Notes under the pieces: model-generated
What the model saw: the letters and a program-made list of their open reading frames with translations, nothing else
Databases searched by the model: none
Told to the model about the DNA's origin: nothing
Program-made: the position numbers and the translations under genes
In this document: piece by piece, positions 1 through 9,600 of the stretch
Layout of the letters: the number at the start of each line of letters is the position of its first letter
How positions within the stretch are numbered: the first letter of the stretch is position 1
DNA from: NIOZ-UU13 sp041862635
Lineage (GTDB): Bacteria; Planctomycetota; Phycisphaerae; Sedimentisphaerales; Anaerobacaceae
Assembly: GCA_041862635.1 (NCBI GenBank)
Contig: JBGVTO010000349.1
Span: 1 to 43,749, forward strand
Length of the DNA: 43,749 nucleotides
Reading direction: 5' to 3'

Positions 1-679
1 ATTGTTTGTTGGAGCTGGAAACCTGATTTTTGGAAGCTGTTTCTCCGGGAAGCTCGGCGATAGTTTGGGAAACAGGCTCCTCCATAATAGATATATCCGT
101 GGTGTATTCGGGATAAGAAAGAGAGAAAATCTTCTTGAAGGTAAGTTTTGTTTTGTCCCGAAGCAGGTCCAGGACGTAGAATTCATTCACATTTTTAAGG
201 GCATTATTTCTGGCCTCATCGTCAAGGGCGAGCACTTCATCGGAGCTGAAATCTTCTATTATGTCGTACTTCCAGGGGACATTCTCCGCTTTTTCCAAAG
301 GCAGTTTGTAAAACTTTCTGTTGTAGATTTCACAGCTCAAGACCCTTGGGTTCGGCAGCACGATTTGAATCACTTTTTGTAAATCGTTGATAGTGCAATC
401 CATTCGGTCCAGCTCAAAACCAACTTTCAGCTTAGCCGTATATCTCAATAAGCCTCTTTTCCAGCGAACAGTAATAAGGCTGGTCTTCTTTTCTTTTATC
501 TCCGTAACACCTTCGGTTCTATATTCCAGAACCGCTAATTCCGCTATCGCCTGGATGGATTTAATCAGAAATGTAGTTGTTTTTGATTCAGTCCTGGGCG
601 TCGCGGACAATTTTTTCCCTATCACAAAAGCCAACAGTCCTATGACTACAATGCTGGTAATGTAAATAGCATACCACAT
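1..679 (-). CDS. DUF4230-like membrane-anchored protein, partial at window edge
   Basis: Reading the minus strand from an ATG at 679 gives an open frame of about 226 codons that continues past base 1. An AAAGGA ribosome binding site lies about 8 bases upstream. The protein begins MWYAIYITSIVVIGLLAF, a single N-terminal membrane helix, followed by a soluble domain with LAVLEYRTEGVTEIKEKK that resembles DUF4230 proteins; that family match is from memory and not certain. Near base 120 the frame is suspicious. In the annotated frame the tail is rich in F, L and P, while the frame one base away reads SYPEYTTDISIMEEPVSQT, a more protein-like acidic tail that also fits the usual end of the domain. 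A frameshift or a base error around the run at 114-133 is possible. The function of DUF4230 is unknown. The plus-strand open frames here are shadows. Confidence 0.6.
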   Translation of the reverse strand, partial: MWYAIYITSIVVIGLLAFVIGKKLSATPRTESKTTTFLIKSIQAIAELAVLEYRTEGVTEIKEKKTSLITVRWKRGLLRYTAKLKVGFELDRMDCTINDLQKVIQIVLPNPRVLSCEIYNRKFYKLPLEKAENVPWKYDIIEDFSSDEVLALDDEARNNALKNVNEFYVLDLLRDKTKLTFKKIFSLSYPEYTTDISIMEEPVSQTIAELPGETASKNQVSSSNKQ

Positions 680-1368
680 TTAAATTATCCTTTCTGTGTT
701 TAGCCTTCGGGTAATACAATATCCATAACCGACAACAACGTCAAAATAAAAATCCACAGCCAAAGAAACGCAAATCCCGAATCTCGAGCAGAGAATTTCA
801 AATTGTGTGAATTTGCTACCAATGGGGGAAAATTTTGTGTAAATCACTGATGATTTTGGCGGCGCAGCTGAGAAATCGGCGAGCTCGAGCTTACAAAATT
901 ACATCCGAATAACCTGGCTCTGGGTTAATTTGGCTTTGTGTATTTCAATCACCGAATCGAGCAGGTATTTATTTGTCGCATTCCTTTTGATATAGAGTCT
1001 TGGCTCTTGCCGGAACCTGTGATGATTCCATCTTGCAGAGAAAAGTGGGTCAAAATACCTTGTAACAAGCCAATATACCACTTTAGGAATAGCCCAAAAG
1101 GAGTAGCAAGACACTTGCCTCCGTTCTTACACACTTACACCACGAAAGTCCTCAACTCCTGAAAAAGAGTGCATTTCTTGAAAAATTTTCATTATTTGCT
1201 TTTTTTTCTTGACCTGCAATTTGAATCTTGGTAAACTAATCAAATACGATTAATTTAAAATGGGTAAAAGTATCTTCTGACTATGAGTACGAGGGGGGGT
1301 GGTTTTGATACAGTCCATTTTATATTTATATTCAGGCGCCTTGCTATTTATGAGGAGGCGGAGGACTG
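680..1368. other. Intergenic region between divergent genes
   Basis: This stretch separates the minus-strand gene ending the left edge from the plus-strand gene at 1369. Several short open frames occur on both strands (for example near 899-1162), but none has a ribosome binding site, a recognisable domain or a start that fits. Apart from a candidate promoter at 1209-1237 and a run of T at 1199-1207, I see nothing definite in it. Confidence 0.5.
1209..1237 (+). promoter_or_regulatory. Candidate sigma-70 type promoter
   Basis: TTGACC at 1209-1214 and TAAACT at 1232-1237 are separated by exactly 17 bases. This is a fair match to the housekeeping consensus and points at the gene starting at 1369, which would give a leader of about 125 bases. 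It rests on sequence match alone. Confidence 0.35.
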
Positions 1369-2226
1369 GTGGTGTACAAAAGCGGCAGATTATCGGTCGT
1401 ATTGCTGTTGCTCGTTATGGCCACGGCGGCAAAAGCCGGGCCAACGATGAGCAATTGCAACGAGAGCTTCGTTGCGGGTGTTGTGTCACCGACTTCGGAA
1501 GCACATATCTTCTTTGTACGCGAAACAAGCCAAATTACCGAACCTTCCAATGCCCACCTGGCCGATATCGGCGTAGAGCTTTTAAGACCACCCGCTGATT
1601 TTACGAACTCTCCACCTGTTGGTGCACAGTCTTTGCCGCCCGTACCTGCAGCACTTTTCATGGTTTTGACAGGATTCCTTTGCGTTTCATTGGTTAAGGA
1701 CCGCAGGGCCTGGCTGGGAGCTTTGGCCAGCCTGTTATGGGCGGGACAGACCAGTATTCAAGCCATCCCAAAATTAGCTGCACATATTAGCTCAAAGAAA
1801 CATATTCAGCAAAAATCTCATACTAATACTGTTCGCTTACATCAGTTTGAAGAGTCTCTGCGTCTGCGCAGTGACATTGAAGGCACGAAATACATAGGTC
1901 TGCTTCACCATTTAGCCGGCATACCGAACGCCACAATGTCATCCGTACGAAGTCCAATATCATTCCCCGTATCAAGTACGGGGCAGGCTCTGCGGAAGCA
2001 GGAATCCAGAATAAAGAAGGCACACCTTCGCTACAGATTCGTGGCGTTTAAGAGTCGTGCGCGGACCAATTGCAACTTCGCAGCACCTCAATTCGCAATA
2101 ATGCATCTTTCATCTTTACTAATCCAGGCAACGAACTGCCTGGCTTCCGGAGCCAAGCAGTATATTCATTTTTCACCAGGATTTACTTTTGCTCATCTGG
2201 CCCGCGGCCCTCCTAAGCCGGCCTGA
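1369..2226 (+). CDS. Small secreted protein with exosortase-like tail and unrecognised C-terminal half
   Basis: The start is GTG at 1369, directly preceded by a GAGGAGGCGGAGGA purine tract. Residues 1-24 form a signal peptide (LSVVLLLLVMATAAKAG). Around residues 85-125 there is LPPVPAALFMVLTGFLCVSL followed by KDRRAW. That is a P-rich motif, a hydrophobic helix and a basic cluster, the layout of an exosortase sorting signal, but not the canonical PEP motif. A second hydrophobic stretch (LGALASLLWAGQ) follows. The rest, about 150 residues, shows no domain and contains a palindromic repeat in frame at 1965-1983. Real sorting signals sit at the C terminus, so either the protein is membrane-anchored in its middle or the original gene ended near 1800 and the rest is run-on. 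It neighbours two PEP-CTERM genes. Function unknown. Confidence 0.5.
   Translation: MVYKSGRLSVVLLLLVMATAAKAGPTMSNCNESFVAGVVSPTSEAHIFFVRETSQITEPSNAHLADIGVELLRPPADFTNSPPVGAQSLPPVPAALFMVLTGFLCVSLVKDRRAWLGALASLLWAGQTSIQAIPKLAAHISSKKHIQQKSHTNTVRLHQFEESLRLRSDIEGTKYIGLLHHLAGIPNATMSSVRSPISFPVSSTGQALRKQESRIKKAHLRYRFVAFKSRARTNCNFAAPQFAIMHLSSLLIQATNCLASGAKQYIHFSPGFTFAHLARGPPKPA
1965..1983. repeat. Palindromic element inside a coding frame
   Basis: CCCCGTA, a 5-base loop TCAAG, then TACGGGG, forming a perfect 7-bp stem, followed by GGAATCCAG-like sequence near 2000. It resembles the element at 3126-3220, which also holds ATTCC and GGAATCCAG. It is read through in the gene at 1369-2226 as residues about 199-205. 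Confidence 0.6.
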
Positions 2227-2448
2227 TGACTATAACCTCCTTTCTATGCGGAGGGTCATTGCGCGCAGGCCCTTCTGGGCGGAGGTTGATGGGATTCTTA
2301 GTAGTTAAATTTTCCATTTTTGCAGAAAAGCACTAAAAGGAATAGTAGCAAAAAAGAATTGTAAAAATGCGAATATGAAGCAAAAGTAAAATCAAGATAA
2401 ACGTAACTAAAAAAACACGATTTACATCTGAGAGGAGGAGATGAACAG

Positions 2449-3072
2449 ATGAAGAAGTTAATAATATTTTTTGTAGCAGTGGGATTGCTCTCAATCACAA
2501 ATAATGTAGCTGCAAATCCGACGTATTATGAAACGGTCAGCCTCATGCGAGTATTAAATAATAGCGGTAGTGGCTCATACCTCTATGACACCTATACCCA
2601 TACATACGACGGTTCCGTTGACCCGCTCGTGTATACTGGTACGTGGGGTACGGTAATCGGGTCGGCGACGCTTACTATCGTTGCCGACGATGTAGATGGC
2701 CCTGGTGATAGCAAGGACGGCGAACAGGACCCAGTCAGTATTAAGATCGACAGTGGTAGCTATATCCCACTCGACAATCTACAGGATATGGGTTTCTACA
2801 CCAGCTTTGCTTGGGACCCGGGCCCAGGAAACTCAGGTACTCCGGGAGCAATAACCACCACTGTGTTCGACCTGGGCTCATACTTTGACCTATCGTTATT
2901 AGAGGGCAGTCATACGCTGACCGTACAGATTGGAATCGAGCCGTACTGGGGAGCTGAGATTGAGACTTCCACGCTGACAATTGTATCGGCCATTCCGGCA
3001 CCCGGTGCTATTCTGTTAGGCAGCATTGGCGTAGGTCTTGTCGGCTGGCTGCGAAGACGTCGTACACTGTAA
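2449..3072 (+). CDS. PEP-CTERM sorting domain protein
   Basis: A 207-residue secreted protein. The start is the ATG at 2449, preceded by AGAGGAGGAG at a good distance; the nearer ATG at 2441 hits a stop at once. A signal peptide occupies residues 1-22 (LIIFFVAVGLLSITNNVAA). The middle is a beta-rich, D/G/S/T-rich domain without a known family. The C terminus has the complete tripartite exosortase signal: IPAPGAILLGSIGVGLVGWL then RRRRTL. Such proteins are recognised and cut by exosortase at the outer face of the inner membrane and delivered to the surface or extracellular matrix. The matching exosortase is encoded at 15019-17046. The first of two such genes in tandem; the second ends in an almost identical tail. 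Confidence 0.85.
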   Translation: MKKLIIFFVAVGLLSITNNVAANPTYYETVSLMRVLNNSGSGSYLYDTYTHTYDGSVDPLVYTGTWGTVIGSATLTIVADDVDGPGDSKDGEQDPVSIKIDSGSYIPLDNLQDMGFYTSFAWDPGPGNSGTPGAITTTVFDLGSYFDLSLLEGSHTLTVQIGIEPYWGAEIETSTLTIVSAIPAPGAILLGSIGVGLVGWLRRRRTL

Positions 3073-3125
3073 AGTAAAAGAAGTATAAAAAGCAACTAAT
3101 GCTTTGTCAAGCGTGCTTTGAGGGC

Positions 3126-3220
3126 TGTCATTCCGCACTTGATGCGGAATCCAGTACTATCAATAAGTCTGGATTCCCGCTCCCCGATCGGAGTCGAGGA
3201 CAAGTTTCGCGGGAATGACA
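3126..3220. repeat. Intergenic palindromic repeat element
   Basis: The element begins TGTCATTCCGC and ends GCGGGAATGACA, so its ends are inverted copies of each other. Inside are further GGAATCCAG / CTGGATTCCCGC inverted pieces. It lies between the two PEP-CTERM genes. This is the general form of dispersed REP/MITE-like elements seen in many bacterial genomes; the number of copies in this genome cannot be judged from one window. Confidence 0.65.
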
Positions 3221-3356
3221 AACCATCATTTGAGCTTTGACAGAGCACTAATGGCAGGGTAAAAACTCTGCCGTAAAGTGCAGATATGAACTGAAATCTA
3301 CTCTTTGAAAGGAGGCAAAGCAACGATAGATATATCCGAAAGAGGAGATGAAATTA

Positions 3357-4010
3357 ATGAAAAAAAGGTTCATTATAATCTGTGTATTTTCAATGCTGAT
3401 TCTGACAGTCAGTGGCACGACGCAGGCAGTACCGACTGAGGTCACATATGAGGATGGGCCTCAAGACGACTTGGTCATCCCAGAGTATGGGCTCCACGAG
3501 CTGGGTAATCAACCCCCCTTTCCAAATGATGAATGGATCGATTCATTCTAGGAGCCCACAGAAGAGAGGTCGTGTTTCGATGAAGGAAACGAGGATTTGC
3601 CGATACCAAATGTAGAGGTGTTCATCACTAATATGACCGGCGTGCCATGGTTCGACGTCTGGTACGTAGCGGACCCGGAAACTACACTGACGAATCATGA
3701 CGGCTGGGTCAATGGAGGTTTGGCCTTCAAGATTGACAGTATCGGGGTGAACCGACCACTGGTTTTCGAGAGCATGACAGTTGACGACATCTTCGAGCCC
3801 GGCGAAATGTGGGCGTTTATCATTCAGGACTACACCAACATGTGGCAGCTTCCGCCGTCGGCTTTCGGTAGTATAGGCGTAGGCTCCCTCAGTATGGGAG
3901 ACCCGTTTTCATCGGGCAGCATCATTGCCATACCGGCTCCCGGCGCTATTTTATTAGGCGGTATCGGCGTGGGCCTTGTTGGCTGGCTGCGAAGAAGAAG
4001 AACATTGTGA
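3357..4010 (+). pseudogene. PEP-CTERM protein interrupted by one in-frame TAG
   Basis: The first part (3357-3551) starts at an ATG nine bases after AGAGGAG and encodes a signal peptide (FIIICVFSMLILTVSGTTQA) and about 40 more residues, ending at TAG 3549-3551. Reading on in the same frame from 3552 there is no further stop. The text continues EPTEERSCFDEGNEDLPIPN and then a beta-rich domain ending in IPAPGAILLGGIGVGLVGWL plus RRRRTL, a full exosortase signal. The two parts are therefore one gene of about 217 codons with a single amber codon. Without read-through, the product has no sorting tail, and the distal part has no signal peptide. Possible explanations are a recent nonsense mutation, a sequencing error, or amber suppression. 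Other genes here use TAG as a normal stop (for example 29901), which argues against codon reassignment. The neighbour at 2449 has a closely similar tail. Confidence 0.75.
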
Positions 4011-4036
4011 AAAGATACGATTAACGCTATAAAAGC

Positions 4037-4073
4037 AAAAAAGGGCAAAGTCATACGACTTTGCCCTTTTTTG
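4037..4073. terminator. Bidirectional rho-independent terminator
   Basis: A perfect 16-bp stem (4037-4052 with 4057-4072) around the loop ATAC. The GC-rich core is GGGCAAAGTC, flanked by six A on one side and six T on the other, so it can work on both strands. It ends the plus-strand PEP-CTERM pair and also lies just beyond the 3' end of the long minus-strand EPS locus. Confidence 0.9.
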
Positions 4074-4167
4074 TTATGCTCCCATCAAAACCGAATTTGT
4101 CCCGCCCCGGCCTTGGCCTTCGCCGAGACGAGCTGGATTTATTCAGCCCGATGATTACTTCCGGCTC

Positions 4168-4983
4168 TCAACCAAGTGATAGTTCCCGCCAGCTTCCGAT
4201 ACCGTCCCACCAGGCACCAATGTAGTCAACAACAGACTTATCTTGGCTGCTCTGTCCGGCGATGGCTATTGCCATATCGCGAAGCTCCCGCATACAGTCC
4301 AGTCCCCCAATTTGCCACGCATCGACGCCTATACCAACCACTTCACGCTCTACCTGCCTAAAGTCCGTTTCATTAGTTGTCAACAGTCCGGCGAGCTTTT
4401 CAGCCTTTGGCTTCAACACCTCGCGCCAGCGGCCCTGCTCCGATTCGGCCTTAGCTAACACCTCCGTCAGCAAACGCTCACGATTTCTTTGTCTGCTTTG
4501 GCGCAGCGCTTTAGCTCGTGCCAGCCGTTCAGTACAGTGCTTTCGGCTTACAGGCAGCAACAGCATCTCCAGCAGCCCAGCCAAAGGATCGATAATCACC
4601 CAGACCAAAAATGTTGTCCCCAAGGTTCCCAGTGTGATTCCCAATACGAATTGGCCGATTGTACTGACGCCTATCATTCCAAGGCAGCCCGCCAGTCCAC
4701 CTAAAAGAGGTGTTATCACATAAAACACCGCATAGTAGCTCGTGCTGGTTAGTGGGTGTTCTATTTGCAATTTCTGACTGCTGCTAATCCCTCTGTAAAT
4801 CGCAAATAAATACAGGCTAATCAGCAACAGAACTATTAAGACACCGTGCCCGGACAGCGAGAATACAACCCACCAATTAACACCTGCCTGGCGTAATGCT
4901 AACACTAAAATATAACCAATGCAAACAATGAACCAGACCGTGCTGGCAAGATGAACTGACTTCAATGTCTTATGTCCGGACAT
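4168..4983 (-). CDS. Membrane protein of unknown function, last gene of the EPS locus
   Basis: The start at 4983 is chosen because GAGGGGA lies six to seven bases upstream; an earlier in-frame codon at 5004 has no ribosome binding site. The 271-residue product has four hydrophobic segments in its first 145 residues (for example VWFIVCIGYILVLAL, VLIVLLLISLYLFAIY and two glycine-rich ones near residues 85-135). A charged, probably helical cytoplasmic region follows (RLARAKALRQSRQRNRERLL) and a C-terminal soluble part with WQIGGLDCMRELRDMA. I do not recognise the family. It sits 71 bases after the Wza-like gene in the same direction, so a role linked to EPS export or its control is possible, but that is inference from position only. 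Confidence 0.6.
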   Translation of the reverse strand: MSGHKTLKSVHLASTVWFIVCIGYILVLALRQAGVNWWVVFSLSGHGVLIVLLLISLYLFAIYRGISSSQKLQIEHPLTSTSYYAVFYVITPLLGGLAGCLGMIGVSTIGQFVLGITLGTLGTTFLVWVIIDPLAGLLEMLLLPVSRKHCTERLARAKALRQSRQRNRERLLTEVLAKAESEQGRWREVLKPKAEKLAGLLTTNETDFRQVEREVVGIGVDAWQIGGLDCMRELRDMAIAIAGQSSQDKSVVDYIGAWWDGIGSWRELSLG

Positions 4984-5054
4984 GATATGTCCCCTCACAA
5001 CCATGAATTGAATACTTTATCAACTTCTACTATACAACACGGTAGAAGGAAAAC

Positions 5055-5819
5055 CTACCTAAAATACCCACCACCGCCATAGTAGGTAGTTTCTCCCCAG
5101 GGCTGCTGAATAAGATAGGCCCCGGTAAAAGCTCGTGCAATCGGCCGGAGCAACTCTTCTATCTTCAAAGACACAACAGCCAACACCGTCGGCGGCACAT
5201 AAATTATATCGCCCTCCTGCAATAGAACGTCTTTACTCGTATCGCCATGAACAACCATGCGTTCAAAGTTCACTTCAAAAATTTTCGGCTTAACATTTTT
5301 ATCTCTCGACGGCCTTATTACCTGAATGTGCTCCTGCCAGGCCATAGGGTTGAGTCTCGCAGCAGCAACAGCGGTTAATGCCGTATCACGGCCTGTATAG
5401 ATTTTCGGCCCGGGCGAAAGGACCTGCCCCAATACGTAAAACACTTTACTTTGGTATGCAACAATCCGAATATCGATCGGCTTTTCACCTTCTAATTTGT
5501 AAAGCTCCAATACCTTCCCCCGGAGGATATTTGCAAGCTGGGCGGGAGTTCTGCCCGCCGCTTCTATTTCGCCCAAAGTTTCAAAGCTTATTTTGCCATC
5601 CGGACGAATCCGCTGCCGTTGCTGGTCTATCTCCGGTACCCTTGAGCAATGTACCTCAACCTCATCCGGCGGCTGTAAGACATAATTTTCGGCCGTAACA
5701 TCGACCTTATCCGGCCTTAGAAATGCTTCTATGTCTGCCGGATTAGACGAAAAACAACCTGTTAGACTAATCGTAATTAGTGTCAAAAACACCACCGATA
5801 TAAGCTGTTTGTGCTTCAT
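5055..5819 (-). CDS. Wza-like polysaccharide export lipoprotein (Poly_export/SLBB)
   Basis: The ATG at 5819 is preferred over that at 5825 because GGAGA lies six bases before it. The product (254 residues) has a lipoprotein signal with lipobox LTGC, so it should be anchored in the outer membrane. A polysaccharide export domain follows (YVLQPPDEVEVHCSRVPEID, then RIRPDGKISFETLGEIEAAG), then a soluble ligand-binding beta-grasp domain (VFYVLGQVLSPGPKIYTGRD) and GDIIYVPPT. Family members form the outer membrane channel of EPS export together with the Wzc/BY-kinase, encoded here at 12616-15006. It is shorter than E. coli Wza and has one SLBB repeat. It ends YYGGGGYFR. The gap to the upstream LuxR gene is over 400 bases, so it may have its own promoter. 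Confidence 0.85.
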   Translation of the reverse strand: MKHKQLISVVFLTLITISLTGCFSSNPADIEAFLRPDKVDVTAENYVLQPPDEVEVHCSRVPEIDQQRQRIRPDGKISFETLGEIEAAGRTPAQLANILRGKVLELYKLEGEKPIDIRIVAYQSKVFYVLGQVLSPGPKIYTGRDTALTAVAAARLNPMAWQEHIQVIRPSRDKNVKPKIFEVNFERMVVHGDTSKDVLLQEGDIIYVPPTVLAVVSLKIEELLRPIARAFTGAYLIQQPWGETTYYGGGGYFR

Positions 5820-6258
5820 TGTCATTCTCCATTTTTTTATTTGTTCTATCAGATTTCCCGCATATATATCGGTACATCTGAAAGCAAACTATAATCAAAA
5901 TAAATTATGCTCATTACCATTTTTTATCAGACCTTTTCTCAAATCTCTCTGAGGCGTATCCCTGTGAGGACATGTATTTGGCTGTGAACAACAACGGTAA
6001 TACAAAAATGCTACGAAAAGCCGGCAGCAACTGACACCTTTTTGAAACCAAAAGCTTGTGAACTACCTATAACCTCTGATACTTACAATCCCTCATAACA
6101 TAACAAGCTGGGCTCTTATTGCAATCGCATTAGTTTTTAGAGAAGAACGGCTATAATTATTTCGCCCGTTTTTTTCGGACGATACGTGATTTTCTTTTTC
6201 GATAAATTCTAACCGTGATTGGGATGAAAAAGGTGGTAATTATTCCGGTGAGCTTTGC
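5820..6258. other. Intergenic region upstream of the export lipoprotein gene
   Basis: No gene is visible. On the minus strand this should hold the promoter and leader of the Wza-like gene. A short imperfect hairpin (AACGGC ... GCCCGTT followed by seven T on the plus strand) lies near 6147-6175; it has no plus-strand gene before it. I found no convincing promoter by eye. Confidence 0.4.
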
Positions 6259-6609
6259 TTATTCCACCTTACGAATAGGACTCGTCTGGTCATATTTGAT
6301 AGAAATTTCTCTTGCATCATTGACAAATCTCAAGAGCATTGCAATTTTGCTTTTGACGCGGGCCTTTCGATAAATATTTCTTGTGTGAGTTTTTACCGTA
6401 CCGGGTCTTATACGCAAATACTTTGCTATGCTACCATTTTGCAGACCCTGGCAGATCAACTCTGCTATTTGGCACTCACGAGGTGTTAAACCATATCGCT
6501 TCTGCACATATGACCACTGCTTTTTGTTAAGCAATATTATTTGGTGGCGTTTTTCGCGGGAATCACCACCGGCGACATTATCGATTGATGGATTTGGCAA
6601 TTCGAGCAT
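6259..6609 (-). CDS. LuxR/GerE-type HTH transcriptional regulator
   Basis: A 116-residue protein with a C-terminal LuxR-type helix-turn-helix at about residues 38-100: LTPRECQIAELICQGLQNGS, then the recognition part RIRPGTVKTHTRNIYRKARV. There is no receiver or ligand-binding domain; the N-terminal 35 residues are short and unrecognised. The ATG follows the stop of the TPR gene by two bases and has AGGAGGG nine bases upstream, which lies inside the end of that gene, so translation is probably coupled. Being inside an EPS locus, it could control EPS genes; that target is inferred. A regulator with only the HTH would need to respond through its amount or a partner protein. Confidence 0.85.
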   Translation of the reverse strand: MLELPNPSIDNVAGGDSREKRHQIILLNKKQWSYVQKRYGLTPRECQIAELICQGLQNGSIAKYLRIRPGTVKTHTRNIYRKARVKSKIAMLLRFVNDAREISIKYDQTSPIRKVE

Positions 6610-6611
6610 GG

Positions 6612-9600
6612 TTAACTGCCCTCCTGTAACTGTTTGAGCAAACGCTGTGCTTCGGCCAGGTCTGTTGTTAATAGACCTCCGATACGGCTGTCCAACTCCA
6701 AAACCTGGTTCAGATATTCAACTGCTTTGTCCCTTTGTCCGAGTCCGGCAAAAGCTCTTGCTAAATGAAAACGTGAAGCGACAGACGCTGGTGTTTCGTT
6801 CGGATAGAGTTTAATACACGTAATGAAATCCTCGATGGCTTTGTTGAATTCGCCCAATCGGTAATACGCGACACCGCGGGTGTCGATTAGGTCAATATAG
6901 TCAGGTGCTATCTTTAGCCCCCTCTGGGCAAGCTCGAGCGCTTGCTGGAACTTGTCCTGCTCTTCGCACATTATCCAGGCCAGATTATTGATGACGGTTA
7001 GATTGTCAGGCTCAAGCTGAAGCGCCCTTTGATAGAGCACAACCGCCTCGTCAGGACGGCCAATGGTGTATAATAGTATAGCGAGGCCAGTCATTGCCTC
7101 AAGAGAATCAGGTTCATTCTTCAGTATCATCCCAAATATATCTTCAGCTGTTTCCCTGGCCTCACCACCATCACTTGTCACCAGGTTCTTGGCAATATCG
7201 ATGAGCGTACGACTATCTTTTGGGTGCTTTTGGTACCACTGAGCGACCTTCCGGCTTAGCTGACTCCATAATTGGTCATCTTTGAGTAACTGTACTTGCG
7301 CTAATAGCAGGCTTAGGTCATTTGGTTCAGACCGAATCAGAGAGTCAAATTCCTTTTGAGCATCCGCCTTGTTGCCATTCTTGTGTAATGCTACCGCAAG
7401 GGCGATACTTATTCTTCGCTCCTCAGGGGTACCGACGCGAGAGACTAATTGTGATTTGAGAAGATTTACAGCTTTCTCAGGCTCGCCTACTGCAATATAT
7501 ACGTTGGCCAGATACAATGTGGTATCAGTATTGTTCGGGTCCACTTCACGAAGCACTTTGAGAGTTGGAATCGCCAGGATTGGTGACCTGACTGCCTCGG
7601 CACGAGCTTTCAGCAGGAGTAACGCCCTATCGTTGGGTATATGTGCAAGACCTCGCAAAGCGGCATCCATAGCTCTTCCGGCCTGTCCCTGCCTGAGTGA
7701 GATTTCTCCCAGAAGCACCCAAGCCCTACTGATTTCGGGTTGGTCTTCGGTCATCTTTTGAAGAATCTGTTTAGCATTTTCGATTACCGGAGCTGTTCCT
7801 TCGCTAAGCAGTGAACCCACTTTGAACAGCTGAAAGTCGATATCATCAGGACTTGATTGGAGAGCTTCATCAAGGATGGTCTTTCCCTGAAGGACTTTGT
7901 CAGGATCGCCTGATGCTAAAAACAACGAGATGGCCTGTTTTTGGACCCGGACATTGCTCGGGTCCAAAGATAGCGCTTGTTGAATATCAGCGAACGCCTT
8001 ATCCGGCCGGCCTATGGAATTGTAAAATACGCTCCGGGCTATCCAAACTTCAATGTTGTTGGGTTCGATGGCAGCAGCGTGCTCAAGGTCTTCTATTGCC
8101 TTATCAGTCTGCTTGAGGGATGTGTGTGTTCGAGCGCGAAAGATATAAGCTGATGCGTTGTTGAGGTTATTTACTATTTCATCACAAAGTCTCAACGCCT
8201 CTGTCGTTTTGTTCTGACGAATATTGAGCTGGACTTGTGCAGCAGCTATCATCAGTGAATTAGGGTCCTGGATTTTTAGTTTAGCCAGTAATTCTTCAGC
8301 CTCGTCAAATTTATCTTGCTGCATATTGAGTAATGCAAGAGATAAACAGGCAGTTTGGTTATTAGGGTCATTGCTGAGGAGGTCCTGCAGAATGTCTGAG
8401 GCTAAACTTAACTGGCCGTGCCTGAGGTGGCTTTGCAATTGAAATTGCTGAAGCTGCGGGTGATAGAGCTTTGCCGCCGAAGCGCGATTCAGAAGCTTCT
8501 CGGCTTCGTCATATTCCCTCGCTTTGTAGAGTGCAGCAACAGTAGGAATTATTATGTTAAGGTCATCCGGCGAGTGGCTCAGTCCTTCACGATATGTCGA
8601 AATTGCCAGTTGTAACTCGCCGGCGCGTTCATAGGCTGCCGCCAGGAGCATTCGGCTGGCCTGATCACTCGGACTTGCCAGCAGATTTTCCTGCAGAAGT
8701 GTAACAATTTGGGGATAACGAGCTTCGAAATCGTCTGCTGCGAACCAAACTCTTGCTTGTTCATATTGCCATTGCCAGCCGTCCTCGCCCTCAAGTGACT
8801 TGATGTCATTGACGAGCTGCTGGGCTTTCTCGGGATCTGTGATAACCTGCTCGCACAGTAAAAGTCGGCGTTTTACAGGAATGTCATCAGGCAGTTTTTG
8901 TGCAAGTGCATCAAGCAGTGTGTAAACATTGTCTTTCTGATTCCACTGAGTATAAAATTGGGCAAGCAGCAGGCCTAATTGGCGATGGACGATGGGTTGC
9001 TCAATACGTATCAATGCATCTTTAACAATTGCTTCGCATTTTTCTTGATTGCCTTGTTGAGCCAATAAAATCGCAAGGTATCTTATCAGCTCAACAGCGT
9101 CGGGAAATTCCTCTATCATCTCACCTAACAACAATATTGCTTCATCTATCTTACCCTGAGCAGTAAGCAGCTCAACTTCAGCCATAACAATCCTAACTTG
9201 GGAAGGATGTTCTTTCTTCAGTTGAGTCACCAACGCCTCAGCTTCAGTGAAATTGCCCTGTTGCCGGGCGAGCTGGAGTTGCATAAGTTTAACCTCGAGA
9301 GCACCGTTAGTGGCCTTTTCCAATTCGGACAATTGTCTTTCTATGTCCTGCCACATTTGTTCATTCCTGCCCTGAGCTTGTCGAATGGGTTCGCCTGCTG
9401 AGCTTACTGCCAACAGCTGCATTCGAGCTTGTAAATAAAGTAGGACAGGTCTAAGATCTTCCGGTGAAAGTCTCATCGCAGTTGCGGCGTGCTCTGCCGC
9501 CTCGGTCCAGCTTCCGGTCTGGGCTAACATTTCGGCCAGGGCCAGACGTCCAGTGAAAAGATTTGGTCTTTCGGAAACGAGCGTGCGTAAATGCCCCAGC

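Noticed and set aside
2..665. Two plus-strand open frames at the left edge
   Set aside because: They lie opposite a longer minus-strand frame with a signal-anchor, a good ribosome binding site and a plausible domain; the plus frames lack all of these.
899..1162. Short overlapping open frames on both strands in the first intergenic region
   Set aside because: No ribosome binding site, no recognisable domain, and they overlap each other.
3549..3551. TAG as a reassigned sense codon in this organism
   Set aside because: TAG ends other intact genes here (for example the GT4 gene at 29901), so reassignment is unlikely; suppression at one site cannot be excluded.
3412..3615. A separate small gene spanning the TAG in the second PEP-CTERM gene, suggesting a frameshift
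   Set aside because: It is a different frame without protein-like features; the two real halves are in the same frame, so no shift is needed.
6147..6175. Plus-strand terminator upstream of the export lipoprotein gene
   Set aside because: The hairpin is imperfect and there is no plus-strand gene for it to end.
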